15,596 bases of DNA from Anaerolineales bacterium (GTDB taxonomy: Bacteria; Chloroflexota; Anaerolineae; 4572-78; NAK82). A program made the position numbers and the translations under genes. Of this stretch, positions 6,720-13,618 are shown one piece after another. Every line of letters starts with the position of its first letter. The first letter of the stretch is position 1. The notes under the pieces were generated by a model. That model was given only the letters and a program-made list of their open reading frames with translations. It was not told the DNA's origin and ran no database searches. The stretch lies in the NCBI GenBank assembly GCA_024643945.1, contig JAHELX010000071.1, positions 1-15,596 on the forward strand, given 5' to 3'.

Positions 6720-7563
6720 TATATCCTGGTAAATACCTTTCGATAGCCTGCCTGGCCGTCAGGTCATCATGGATGATGGCCCGGATTGCCTTCAACATGT
6801 TGACGGGATCCTCGGCCTGGAAGATGTTGCGTCCGAAAAGGACGCCAGCCGCGCCGGCCTGCATCGCACCCTCGACCATTTTCAGGCCATCTTCGAGGGT
6901 CTTGGTCTTAGGTCCACCGGCGATGAGGATGGGTATCGGGCAGCCCTCTACCACCGATTCAAAGCTCTCTTTGTCTCCGCTGTAATCGGTCTTAATGACG
7001 TCCGCTCCCAGTTCGGCGGCATTGCGCACGTGCATACGGATCAATTCTGCGTCGTATCTTCTGCTGCCGGCCAGGAGGCCCCGTGCCATGGGCTCGATAA
7101 TGAACGGCATGCCGGCCTCTTCGCAGGCCCGGGCCACCAGGGCATTTTTCTCGATTTCCATGGCTTCGACATCGGGATCTTCGTAACCTACAAACATAAA
7201 GGTGAGCACGGCATCGGCACCGTAGCGAAGCGCGTCATCCACAGTGCCGATGAGGCGGGTTCTGCCCTCTTTATAGCCGAGTCTCTCCCCCGGCCGGAAC
7301 ATATTGGTCCAGTCCAGGCGCAGAATGAGAGCAGGAGCCGATTTGCCCACAAAGAAGTCGGCGCACAGGCGGGCCACACCTGGCGAAATCAATATGGCGT
7401 CGGCTCCGCCCTCCACCAGCTTGGCTATCGTCTCGCAGGGTTTGATATTACCGGCCATCGGACCACTCGAGAAGCCGTGGTCAAAGGCTATGGCCGTCGA
7501 TTTCTGGGTGTTCGGGTCCAGGATACGGCCCAAACGAATCTTCTTTCCGCATTCTGCTGTCAC
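6712..7563 (-). CDS. DhnA/LsrF-type class I aldolase
   Basis: This 283-residue TIM-barrel aldolase belongs to the DhnA/FbaB/LsrF group, which includes archaeal class I fructose-bisphosphate aldolases and ADH synthase of the alternative shikimate route. The Schiff-base lysine is K191 in ADVIKTDYSGD, and IAFDHGFSSGP (25-35) and ILIAGGPKTKT (212-222) are the family's active-site and phosphate loops. The segment FIIEPMARG (154-162) aligns with the place where fructose-bisphosphate aldolases and ADH synthases usually carry a YPRG-like motif with the proton-donor tyrosine. That tyrosine is missing here, so the substrate may differ. The start is GTG, with AAAGGA about nine bases upstream. The dehydrogenase stops 30 bases upstream and trpD overlaps by eight bases. 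An aromatic-precursor role would suit the trp context; a sugar-breakdown role would suit the dehydrogenase and cupin. Confidence 0.88.
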   Translation of the reverse strand: MTAECGKKIRLGRILDPNTQKSTAIAFDHGFSSGPMAGNIKPCETIAKLVEGGADAILISPGVARLCADFFVGKSAPALILRLDWTNMFRPGERLGYKEGRTRLIGTVDDALRYGADAVLTFMFVGYEDPDVEAMEIEKNALVARACEEAGMPFIIEPMARGLLAGSRRYDAELIRMHVRNAAELGADVIKTDYSGDKESFESVVEGCPIPILIAGGPKTKTLEDGLKMVEGAMQAGAAGVLFGRNIFQAEDPVNMLKAIRAIIHDDLTARQAIERYLPGYND

Positions 7564-7593
7564 TGTAAATGATCCTTTCTCCCCCCTCAGTTG

Positions 7594-8631
7594 TCACGGA
7601 TTCGCGACTACCTTCAACCCTTCCCCCCGTTCGATAATCTCAATCCCTTTGACCAGGTCGGTCAGGGGCAGTATGTGGGTGATGAGGGCCCTGGTGTTGA
7701 TGCGACCAGCAGCGATCAAGCCAAGCGCCCTTTGATTCTGCTCAGGGCTGGACGTAAATGCACCATACACCGCGATCTCTTTGTAATGCACGCTGTTGCT
7801 GTCGAATCTGATATAAGGATCAGACTTGGGCAGCCCGCCGAAGAGACTGATCCGTCCCCGTACGGCAGCCATTTGTAACGCCTGCTCTTGCGCCTCCTTA
7901 GACGGGCAGGCGACGATCACGACATCGGCGCCCTCGCCATGGGTAAGTTCTCGCACCCGCTCGACCGGGTCTTCGAGGCTGGAATTGATGTAAGCGTCGG
8001 CTCCAAAGGCCTGGGCTCGCTCCAGGCGTGAGGCCTGCAACTCGGCGTGGATGATGCGCGTGGCTCCCCGCGCGCGGGCGACCTCCACGTGCATGCATCC
8101 GATAGGCCCGGCGCCCACGACAGCCACTGTGTCTCCCAGGGAGACGTTCAGCAAATCCTGTCCGTTGATCACGCAAGCCAGGGGCTCGGTGATAGACGCC
8201 TCATCGTACGAGACGTGATCCGGGATGCGGTTGACCGCGCCCTGCTCGATGACCTCGGGCATAACAGCCATATACTCGGCGAACCCGCCCGGATAGTGGT
8301 TGCCGTGCGCTTTGACCGAGGTGCACATGTTGCGCCAGCCCCGGACACAGTAACGGCACTGGCCGCAAGGGACAGCGGCGGCCACCGTCACCCGGTCTCC
8401 AGCCTTCAGCTTTTTGACGCCGTCGGCGACCTCGGCGACCTGCCCGGCGATCTCGTGACCGAGGATCCACGGTGGTTGGCGAAAGCGATGGCCATGATGA
8501 AAGGTCCGCACGTCGGTACCGCAAAGGGCGCAGGCTTTCACCCGGAGCAGCAGCCCACCTTCGGGCAAGGCCGGCATGTCTACCTGGCGCAGGTGGATGT
8601 TCTCCTTTGCCTCGTAAACGGCTGCGTTCAT
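7594..8631 (-). CDS. Zinc-dependent medium-chain alcohol/polyol dehydrogenase
   Basis: This MDR-superfamily oxidoreductase resembles sorbitol and threonine dehydrogenases and would oxidise a secondary alcohol with NAD(P). With the family-typical start MNAAVYEAKE it has 345 residues. The catalytic zinc ligands appear as C37 in ACALCGTD and H59-E60 in GHEIAGQ. The structural zinc site is C89, C92, C95 and C103. E149 in TEPLACVINGQ is typical of the sorbitol/threonine dehydrogenase branch. The Rossmann motif VVGAGPIG is at 171-178. The start at 8631 is favoured because GGTGAG lies nine bases upstream. An alternative ATG at 8658 would add nine residues and overlap the cupin gene by 11 bases. It sits between the cupin and aldolase genes, suggesting a shared substrate pathway. 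Confidence 0.93.
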   Translation of the reverse strand: MNAAVYEAKENIHLRQVDMPALPEGGLLLRVKACALCGTDVRTFHHGHRFRQPPWILGHEIAGQVAEVADGVKKLKAGDRVTVAAAVPCGQCRYCVRGWRNMCTSVKAHGNHYPGGFAEYMAVMPEVIEQGAVNRIPDHVSYDEASITEPLACVINGQDLLNVSLGDTVAVVGAGPIGCMHVEVARARGATRIIHAELQASRLERAQAFGADAYINSSLEDPVERVRELTHGEGADVVIVACPSKEAQEQALQMAAVRGRISLFGGLPKSDPYIRFDSNSVHYKEIAVYGAFTSSPEQNQRALGLIAAGRINTRALITHILPLTDLVKGIEIIERGEGLKVVANP

Positions 8632-8647
8632 TCGGGTCGTCTCACCA

Positions 8648-9070
8648 TTATTGCTCATGCTCGTTCTCGCTTTTCTCGCCGCGCTTTCTGTGCCAGATCG
8701 GGATGTACATACCTGGAAGCAGCGGAGAGAAGCAATCAATGCGCAGCACCGGCTCGTCGCTGATGACTTCGACGGCACCGTGCTCCACATTGGGTGGGAT
8801 CACGCAACCATCGCCCGGGCCGAGTATCCGGTATTCGTCGCCGAGCTTGAAGCGTAACTTCCCTCGGATCACATATACCAGGTTTTCGATGGTATGGCTG
8901 TGCGGGGAACCCTGCACACCCGGCGCTTGCTCGATCACCATCATCATGACATTGTCACCCACGATCATACGGCGGTGCACGCTCTCCAAAGTTACTTCCT
9001 CCACCAGTTCCTCTGCTGTGAAAAAGCCGGGTATCTGCCCAGGAATCTTCTTTCTTTGCGTCCTTTTCAT
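8648..9070 (-). CDS. Single-domain cupin protein
   Basis: This 140-residue protein carries one cupin beta-barrel. Motif 1 is PGVQGSPHSHTIENLVYVIRG with metal ligands H57, H59 and probably E62. Motif 2 is LGPGDGCVIPPNVEHGAV with H97. Small cupins of this kind act as sugar isomerases, dioxygenases or ligand-binding proteins; the sequence does not say which. The tail is highly charged (KRGEKSENEHE). The start ATG is preceded by a purine-rich GAGGAAGAGG about ten bases away. It ends 16 bases before the preferred start of the dehydrogenase. An acidic protein gene stops 43 bases upstream. A possible internal promoter has TTGACT at 9117-9112 but only a weak -10, so it is not listed separately. Confidence 0.88.
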   Translation of the reverse strand: MKRTQRKKIPGQIPGFFTAEELVEEVTLESVHRRMIVGDNVMMMVIEQAPGVQGSPHSHTIENLVYVIRGKLRFKLGDEYRILGPGDGCVIPPNVEHGAVEVISDEPVLRIDCFSPLLPGMYIPIWHRKRGEKSENEHEQ

Positions 9071-9113
9071 GATCTGCCTGCCTCTTCCTCTAAATCGCTT
9101 GATGGTCCTCGAG

Positions 9114-9575
9114 TCAAGTAATACTTACGTCTGACTCAACAGGCGCCGGCTTGCCTTTCTTGGGCACACGAGCTTTACCCAGTTGAAAAGTTTCGGCGTC
9201 GGCAAAGAGAGCTTTCAATTTCTTCAGGTCCAGGTCGCTGATGATGCCGTGTTCATCGCAAAAACTGCTCAGAAAGCCGGTCGCTTCCAGGATGAGGTTC
9301 TCCAGATAGAAAACCACCTCCTCATCCATCAGGATTGGAGAGCCACAGTCTTCGCCAATTAGGTGCCAGGCGCCTTCGGCCCAGATCAGGGCCAGCAACG
9401 TGCCAGGCAATTCAGTATCCTCGGTAAACTCGGTTAAAATCGGGTAGACTAGAGCTCCCGATTCAACCAGGTCATCGAATGTTTCGTTTTCAGTCTGTTT
9501 TTTCAACTCGTCGGTGCTTGGCTCTTCCTCTAAGGGAGCGGTCAGATTACTGGCAAACCATCGAACAAAGCCCAT
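9114..9575 (-). CDS. Acidic protein of unknown function
   Basis: The protein has 153 residues and resembles no family I recognise. The ATG at 9575 was chosen because AAAGGAGA lies six bases upstream; an upstream in-frame ATG at 9653 would read through a strong hairpin. The N-terminal third is acidic (APLEEEPSTDELKK), the middle is hydrophobic with GTLLALIWAEGAWHLIGEDCG, and the end is basic and proline-containing (KKGKPAPVE). There is no signal peptide or clear membrane helix, so it is probably cytoplasmic. Codon choice is GC-rich in third positions like its neighbours, supporting real coding. It is followed by the cupin gene after 43 bases and may be the first gene of that transcript. Confidence 0.75.
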   Translation of the reverse strand: MGFVRWFASNLTAPLEEEPSTDELKKQTENETFDDLVESGALVYPILTEFTEDTELPGTLLALIWAEGAWHLIGEDCGSPILMDEEVVFYLENLILEATGFLSSFCDEHGIISDLDLKKLKALFADAETFQLGKARVPKKGKPAPVESDVSIT

Positions 9576-9607
9576 GATTGTCTCCTTTAGTTTCGTGCTG
9601 TGAGAGG

Positions 9608-9638
9608 GGATGGACCTCGATGAAACCGAGGTCCATCC
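9608..9638. promoter_or_regulatory. Perfect 12-base hairpin in the leader of the acidic-protein gene
   Basis: GGATGGACCTCG (9608-9619) and its exact reverse complement (9627-9638) flank a 7-base loop. On the plus strand it is followed by TTGTTTT, so it resembles an intrinsic terminator, yet no plus-strand gene precedes it. On the minus strand a candidate promoter lies just upstream: TTGGTA (9669-9664), 17 bases, TAAAAC (9646-9641). This would start transcripts near 9634, inside the hairpin. It may therefore be a 5' stabilising stem, an operator, or a barrier to antisense transcription. Confidence 0.55.
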
Positions 9639-9673
9639 TTGTTTTACGCCCAATCGGCTCCGATACCAACCTG

Positions 9674-9766
9674 TTACTTGGTCTTAACGGCTACGAGCTT
9701 CTTGACCTTCTTGACCAAGCCTGGGGCAGGCGGTCGGATGACGGGGCTCACGCCAGTATCGGGCAT
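9674..9766 (-). CDS. Candidate 30-residue basic peptide
   Basis: A short reading frame begins MPDTGVSPVIRPPAP and ends KKVKKLVAVKTK. It is unusually well supported for its size: AAAGGAGGT lies nine bases before the ATG, and most third codon positions are G or C as in neighbouring genes. The peptide has a proline-rich first half and a lysine-rich amphipathic second half, with no signal peptide and no cysteine. I recognise no family. It precedes the acidic-protein gene, with the 9608-9638 hairpin between them, and follows the MITE-like element. The open frame continues upstream of the ATG into that element, so a longer product is possible but has no comparable SD. It could be a leader peptide, a small regulatory protein, or chance. 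Confidence 0.45.
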   Translation of the reverse strand: MPDTGVSPVIRPPAPGLVKKVKKLVAVKTK

Positions 9767-9861
9767 GTCTGGTTTACCTCCTTTCTGGCTATATTTGAGG
9801 GCTTTGCCCTCCACCCTGCGATGTGGCTGCAGGGGTTGACCTCGCAACCATCGGACAGATT

Positions 9862-9998
9862 CTGAGAGCGTGCCTGAACCGTAGGGTGGGGCAGCCTTTC
9901 CAGGCTGCCCGGGCGGACTAGCCCACCCATAGGTCCCCTGCGGGGATAGGTCCCTCTGGGGAAAAGCCCACCCCACGACTTTTCAGACACCTTCTAAG
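9862..9998. repeat. MITE-like palindromic element with terminal inverted repeats
   Basis: The ends CTGAGAGCGTGCCTGAA (9862-9878) and the reverse complement of 9982-9998 match at 13 of 17 bases. The inverted symmetry continues inward with CGTAGGGTGGGG (9880-9891) against GCCCACCCCACG (9966-9977). Inside are a 9-base hairpin GGGCAGCCT/AGGCTGCCC (9889-9910, 4-base loop) and two tandem copies of a 16-17 base unit starting ATAGGTCCC (9929-9945 and 9946-9961). It encodes nothing recognisable. The structure resembles non-autonomous, transposase-mobilised or REP/BIME-type repeats. Its right end contains the stop codon of the MFS gene. Confidence 0.6.
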
Positions 9999-11286
9999 CA
10001 ATCTCAACTGCCACGGCACCTTCGCCTTTTGTGAGGCCCAAGGCGCGCTCCTCCGCATCTTGTAGGAAAGGCAGGTTGGCCAAAATAAACAGTCCAGCCA
10101 GGGTGGCGACTCCCCCAGCGATGTTGAAAACAGGAATAACGCCAATGCGGTCAATGAGCACTCCCCAGAGCCCTGCCCCCAACACATAGGTAACCGTGTG
10201 GCCGGTGATAATTTGCGAGAACACCCGGCCGCGCAATTCTTCGGGGACCAATTGTTGCATCAGGGCTTGGGAGGCCACCTGGCCTATGGAGAAAATGAGC
10301 ATTTGAACTAAAACGATGATCAGCGTGATGAAGAAGTAGCGGATATTGGCATAGAGAAAAAAGGTCAAGCCTCCCAGTACCCCTGTCCAACAGAACAGGG
10401 CCGAGGCGGAAGTTTTTTTGCCCACCCATCCCGCCAAGAGAGAGCCTAGCAAGGCACCGACCCCGGCCACTGAAAGGAGCAGCCCATAACCTTCGTCGCC
10501 CGCCCCCAAGATGCTTTTGACGAAGATCACCTCGAGCACGGTGACGGCGACCATGCCCAGGGACATCATCATCATCTCGATCGTCATCGCGGCTATGGCC
10601 CGCTGGCGAATGATGTAACCCAGGCCTGAGGCCAGGTCCTTAACCCAAGACTTGGCGCCCCGTGCTTCCTGGGCGATACTGCGTCCCTGCCACTTTTCGA
10701 CGACAAAGTAGACGGCCAGGGCCGAGATCAAAAACGTAACCGCGTCAAAGCGGAAAGCCCAGCCCTGACCCAAGAAGCCGACCATCAATCCGCCCAAGGC
10801 CGGCCCGACGATCATCGTCAGATTCGCGGTGGAGAACAGCAGCGAATTGGCCTCCATCAACTGATCTTTCTTGACCAAATCGGGTATTACGGCCGTGACG
10901 GCTGGCCGGAAAAAGGCAGAGATACCCGACGTAAGCAAAGCGATGGTGACAATTTGGGGAAGAGAAGTAGCAAACGGAAGAAGAGCGTAGAGAAGCGCGC
11001 GAGCAAGGTCAGACACAATCATAATCCGCCGGCGAGAAAGGCGATCGACTACCAAGCCAGCGAATGGACCCAACAATAGCACAGGCAAGCTACGCACGAT
11101 GGTCAGAATGGCCAGAGCCGTGGCGCTGCCTGTGACTTTGTACATATAGAGGGTCAAGGCCGTGTAACCAACCCAATCGCCCAGGCCAGATGTGCTCAAC
11201 CCCGTCCACAACCGCAAGAAGTCGGGATTGGTCAGCAGTACCGACGTTCTTTGGAATGGCCACTTAGCAAGCTTTGCCCAATCCAT
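9994..11286 (-). CDS. MFS transporter (DHA3/EntS-like drug or siderophore exporter type)
   Basis: This is a 430-residue inner-membrane protein of the major facilitator superfamily with about 12 hydrophobic segments. It opens with the typical NPDFLRLWTGLSTSGLGDWV of DHA3-type exporters. The loop between helices 2 and 3 holds FAGLVVDRLSRRRIMI, the family's motif A (GxxxDRxxRR). Substrate is unknown; relatives export macrolides or enterobactin. The start at 11286 is chosen for AGGAGG eight bases upstream; an ATG 17 codons earlier would swallow that SD. The stop TAG (9996-9994) lies inside the terminal repeat of the 9862-9998 element, so the last residues may have been set by that insertion. It is transcribed away from the EamA gene. 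Confidence 0.92.
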   Translation of the reverse strand: MDWAKLAKWPFQRTSVLLTNPDFLRLWTGLSTSGLGDWVGYTALTLYMYKVTGSATALAILTIVRSLPVLLLGPFAGLVVDRLSRRRIMIVSDLARALLYALLPFATSLPQIVTIALLTSGISAFFRPAVTAVIPDLVKKDQLMEANSLLFSTANLTMIVGPALGGLMVGFLGQGWAFRFDAVTFLISALAVYFVVEKWQGRSIAQEARGAKSWVKDLASGLGYIIRQRAIAAMTIEMMMMSLGMVAVTVLEVIFVKSILGAGDEGYGLLLSVAGVGALLGSLLAGWVGKKTSASALFCWTGVLGGLTFFLYANIRYFFITLIIVLVQMLIFSIGQVASQALMQQLVPEELRGRVFSQIITGHTVTYVLGAGLWGVLIDRIGVIPVFNIAGGVATLAGLFILANLPFLQDAEERALGLTKGEGAVAVEIA

Positions 11287-11646
11287 TTCATAGTCCTCCT
11301 GGACCGAGAGCAACTTTTGTGGTTTGCCAGACACCATCTAGACAGAAGCGAGGATTATTTTATGCGTTTTTAAGTGAATCACTGAAGGAGTAGAATCTGG
11401 CTAATAGGTTAAAGAAGAGAATTGGTATAGGGCTTCTTAAGATACGCCAAATTCCTTTGCAACCAGGTCATGCGGCACAAACTATCAGTCGAGGCACGAC
11501 CAAACCAGTAAGAGATTTCGAGAAAAGTGTTGTCGGCAGACGAAATATGTGCGATGACCCTTTGAGAGGGCAATGAAGAAAAGACGCTATGCAGAAAAGT
11601 TAGGCTCTTCTCCATCAGGATTTGTCTATACAACCAAGCAAATCTA

Positions 11647-11676
11647 AGTTTAACACAAGAAGAAGGGCTTTGTCAA
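11647..11676 (-). promoter_or_regulatory. Candidate promoter toward the MFS gene
   Basis: A perfect TTGACA (11676-11671) is followed by 18 bases and TAAACT (11652-11647, 4 of 6 matches to the -10 consensus). Transcription would start near 11640 and run toward the MFS gene with a long leader. The -35 is strong and the -10 moderate. Confidence 0.45.
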
Positions 11677-11810
11677 GACCGCAAAACATCTCTTCTTTAC
11701 CGCACGCGGCTGAGGAGAGGGAACCTCTTATCATTCATATGCCGACAATGCCAGGCTGTCTGCCTCTGGATTTCTCTAAAGAAGGGAGGCCCAGATACCT
11801 GCTGGTGATA

Positions 11811-11857
11811 TTTCCCAGAAACAGCCTTTAGGATACAATCAGGGGGTTCAACCCCTG
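11811..11857 (+). promoter_or_regulatory. Candidate EamA-gene promoter with palindrome at the start site
   Basis: TACAAT (11834-11839, 5 of 6 matches to the -10 consensus) has a weak -35 TTTCCC (11811-11816) 17 bases upstream. Immediately downstream, the 18 bases at 11840-11857 contain the inverted repeat CAGGGG/CCCCTG, also read as GGGGTTCAACCCC. They cover the expected start near 11846. A repressor operator is the simplest reading; a 5' stem-loop in the mRNA is the alternative. Confidence 0.45.
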
Positions 11858-11894
11858 TTGCACCTTGAATCATTTCCTGGAGTTGAATTTCCCA

Positions 11895-12785
11895 ATGCCT
11901 GCAACTGATCGTTCAAGTTTCTTAGCATACCTGGCGTTGGCAATCGGCATCGTCAGCGTAAGCTTTTCGGCTATTTTGGTGCGCTGGGCCAATGCGCCGG
12001 GGACCGTCGCCAGTTTCTATCGTATGGCAATCGCCGCTGTGCTGATGGCCTGGCCGTTCTATCGGCGGGTCAGTGCGCGAGGGAGCTTGCCTCGCCTGGG
12101 GGTGCGGGTAGCCATGCTTGGCGGGGTGTTCTTTGCGGCCGATTTGGCCTTCTGGGCGAGTGGCGTGGTTCTGAGCGGCGCGACCAACCCCACGCTTCTT
12201 GCCAATACCGCGCCTTTGTGGGTCGGGTTGGGCTCGTTGATCTTCTTTGGCGACAGGTTCGGTGTGAAATTTTGGATCGGCCTCATCCTGGCCATGAGTG
12301 GCGCCATGCTCATTTTGGGCCAGGATTCGTTGCGCGCTGCGACGTTTGGGCTGGGCACGCTATTTGGATTGATCGCTGCCATTTTTTACGGCAGTTACTT
12401 TCTGATCACCCAACGCGGCCGCGAAAGCCTCGATTCGCTCACCTATTTCTGGCTCACCGCGCTCAGCGCTTCTTTGGGATTACTCGTCATCAGCCTGGGA
12501 CTAGGTCAGCCTCTCACCGGCTACTCCGTCCTCACTTACCTCAACTTTCTGATCTTGGGTGTGGTAGTGCAGGTCTTGGGTTGGCTGACCATAAACTATG
12601 CGCAGGGTTATTTGCCAGCCGCCATCGTTGCCCCAACCATGCTCGCCCAACCGGTGATGACGGCTCTATTGGCAGGACCGCTATTGGGTGAAACTCTTTC
12701 TCTTTGGCAGATCTTGGGCGGAGTTGCCGTCCTTACTGGCGTGTACACAGTACATCGCAGCCAGCAGGAGAATCCTGGAAAATGA
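11895..12785 (+). CDS. EamA-domain (DMT superfamily) transporter
   Basis: This is a 296-residue inner-membrane protein of the drug/metabolite transporter superfamily, with two EamA repeats and about ten membrane helices. The first repeat starts near SFSAILVRWANAPGTVASFYRMAIAAVL. The second ends with QPVMTALLAGPLLGETLSLWQILGGVAVLTGVY, the usual closing helices of EamA proteins. Relatives export amino acids or other metabolites; the substrate cannot be read here. The ATG at 11895 is preferred. The frame is open from a TTG at 11865, and the SD (GGAG, 12 bases upstream) is weak. It diverges from the MFS gene and converges on the methyltransferase gene. Confidence 0.92.
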   Translation: MPATDRSSFLAYLALAIGIVSVSFSAILVRWANAPGTVASFYRMAIAAVLMAWPFYRRVSARGSLPRLGVRVAMLGGVFFAADLAFWASGVVLSGATNPTLLANTAPLWVGLGSLIFFGDRFGVKFWIGLILAMSGAMLILGQDSLRAATFGLGTLFGLIAAIFYGSYFLITQRGRESLDSLTYFWLTALSASLGLLVISLGLGQPLTGYSVLTYLNFLILGVVVQVLGWLTINYAQGYLPAAIVAPTMLAQPVMTALLAGPLLGETLSLWQILGGVAVLTGVYTVHRSQQENPGK

Positions 12786-12802
12786 GGAAAGAGCTGGCTT
12801 AC

Positions 12803-12835
12803 GGTGCAACACACTCGTCAAAAGTGCGTTGCACC
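12803..12835. terminator. Inverted repeat between convergent genes, possible bidirectional terminator
   Basis: GGTGCAAC (12803-12810) and GTTGCACC (12828-12835) form an 8-base stem. After one mismatch it extends by CACT/AGTG, leaving a 7-base loop. It lies between the stops of the EamA gene (12785) and the methyltransferase gene (12856), where a shared terminator is expected. No clear T-tract follows on either strand. The same GTTGCACC octamer recurs at 11857-11864 and 5085-5092, so it could instead belong to a dispersed palindromic repeat family. Confidence 0.45.
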
Positions 12836-12855
12836 TTCGGAAACCTACAATGGCT

Positions 12856-13617
12856 TCAGTCTACCCGCGCGATGAAGATCATTTTTTCACTGTTACTGTC
12901 GAACGGTTCCAGGTCATAGGAGCCGTGGACAGCCTCCAGACCATAGCCAGCCATACGCAACAGCAGTTCCATTTCGTAACGATAGACGAATCGCATGCGG
13001 AGAGGGAAAAGGTTTCGCCGGACCGTCCCCGTAGAGTCTATTTCCTCCATGATAAAGGTGATGTACTGGGTCTGGGCTGCCAGGTCCAGGCGGCGGGTGT
13101 AAAGGCGATGAACGGTATGCCCCGTGTCGGGGTCGAGCATTGTGCCCTCGCTGACGAGACGGCCGTCAGACTCCAGCAGGACTTGCGGGTCCGGGTGATA
13201 TACGTCGACGACGAGCTGCCCTCCTGGATTCAAGTGGCGATGAATGGCACGCAGGCAGGCGAGTTGCTGATGGGTGTCGTAACAGTGCATAAAGGTGTTG
13301 ATGGGGATGAGGGCCAGGGCGAAGCGAGAGGGTAGGTCAAAATTACGCATGTCGCCCTGGACGAGGGTGACTTGCTGGCCCAAATGAGCCGCGTCAATCT
13401 TGGCCTGAGCCGCTGCCAGCATAGGCGCCGACAGATCCAGGCCGGTGACATGGTGCCCATCGAGGGCAAGGGGGACAAGCACGCGCCCTGTGCCGCAGCC
13501 TAACTCAAGAATGGGTCCATCGGCGACCAGAGCAAAATCGCGGTACATTTGCAGGTCATCATCCCGGCTACCATAGAAGAGCTCGTAGAAGTGGACGAAG
13601 GGATCGAATTCGCTCAC
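12856..13617 (-). CDS. Class I SAM-dependent methyltransferase
   Basis: This is a 253-residue cytoplasmic methyltransferase with a Rossmann fold. Motif I is ILELGCGTGR (residues 36-45), the acidic end of strand 2 is D61 in VTGLDLSAPML, and VTLVQGDMRNFDL is the motif II region. LNPGGQLVVDVYHP is the post-motif strand. The C-terminal part, rich in beta strands and aromatic residues, resembles small-molecule methyltransferases; the acceptor is unknown. The start is GTG at 13617, one base after the TGA of the AlaX gene, with GGAGAA seven bases upstream. An ATG further upstream would overlap AlaX by over 120 bases in another frame. The tight junction implies translational coupling with AlaX. Confidence 0.88.
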   Translation of the reverse strand: MSEFDPFVHFYELFYGSRDDDLQMYRDFALVADGPILELGCGTGRVLVPLALDGHHVTGLDLSAPMLAAAQAKIDAAHLGQQVTLVQGDMRNFDLPSRFALALIPINTFMHCYDTHQQLACLRAIHRHLNPGGQLVVDVYHPDPQVLLESDGRLVSEGTMLDPDTGHTVHRLYTRRLDLAAQTQYITFIMEEIDSTGTVRRNLFPLRMRFVYRYEMELLLRMAGYGLEAVHGSYDLEPFDSNSEKMIFIARVD

Positions 13618-13618
13618 C

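Larger units (their letters stand above)
11287..11894. other. Divergent intergenic region between two transporter genes
   Basis: These 608 bases are visibly richer in A and T than the flanking genes. They hold a minus-strand promoter candidate (11647-11676), a plus-strand promoter with a palindrome (11811-11857), and a small AGTGAATCACT palindrome (11373-11383) near a TAAAAT box (11362-11357, minus). One minus-strand reading frame of 74 codons (11633-11409) begins a few bases after the first promoter's expected start. It has no SD and no recognisable family, so it is not called as a gene. If the far promoter drives the MFS gene, that mRNA has a leader of about 350 bases, but no known riboswitch or T-box motif was recognised in it. 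Confidence 0.5.

Noticed and set aside
9889..9961. Short tandem and inverted units as a CRISPR array
   Set aside because: Only two imperfect units with no spacers and no cas genes.
9674..9976. 100-codon extension of the small basic peptide through the palindromic element
   Set aside because: The upstream part translates the repeat element and lacks an SD; the internal ATG at 9766 has the strong site.
11409..11633. 74-codon minus-strand frame in the MFS-EamA intergenic region
   Set aside because: No SD, no family resemblance and third-position composition unlike neighbours; it begins almost at the predicted transcription start.
11287..11640. T-box or riboswitch in the possible long MFS leader
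   Set aside because: No T-box consensus, specifier structure or other known aptamer signature was recognised by eye.
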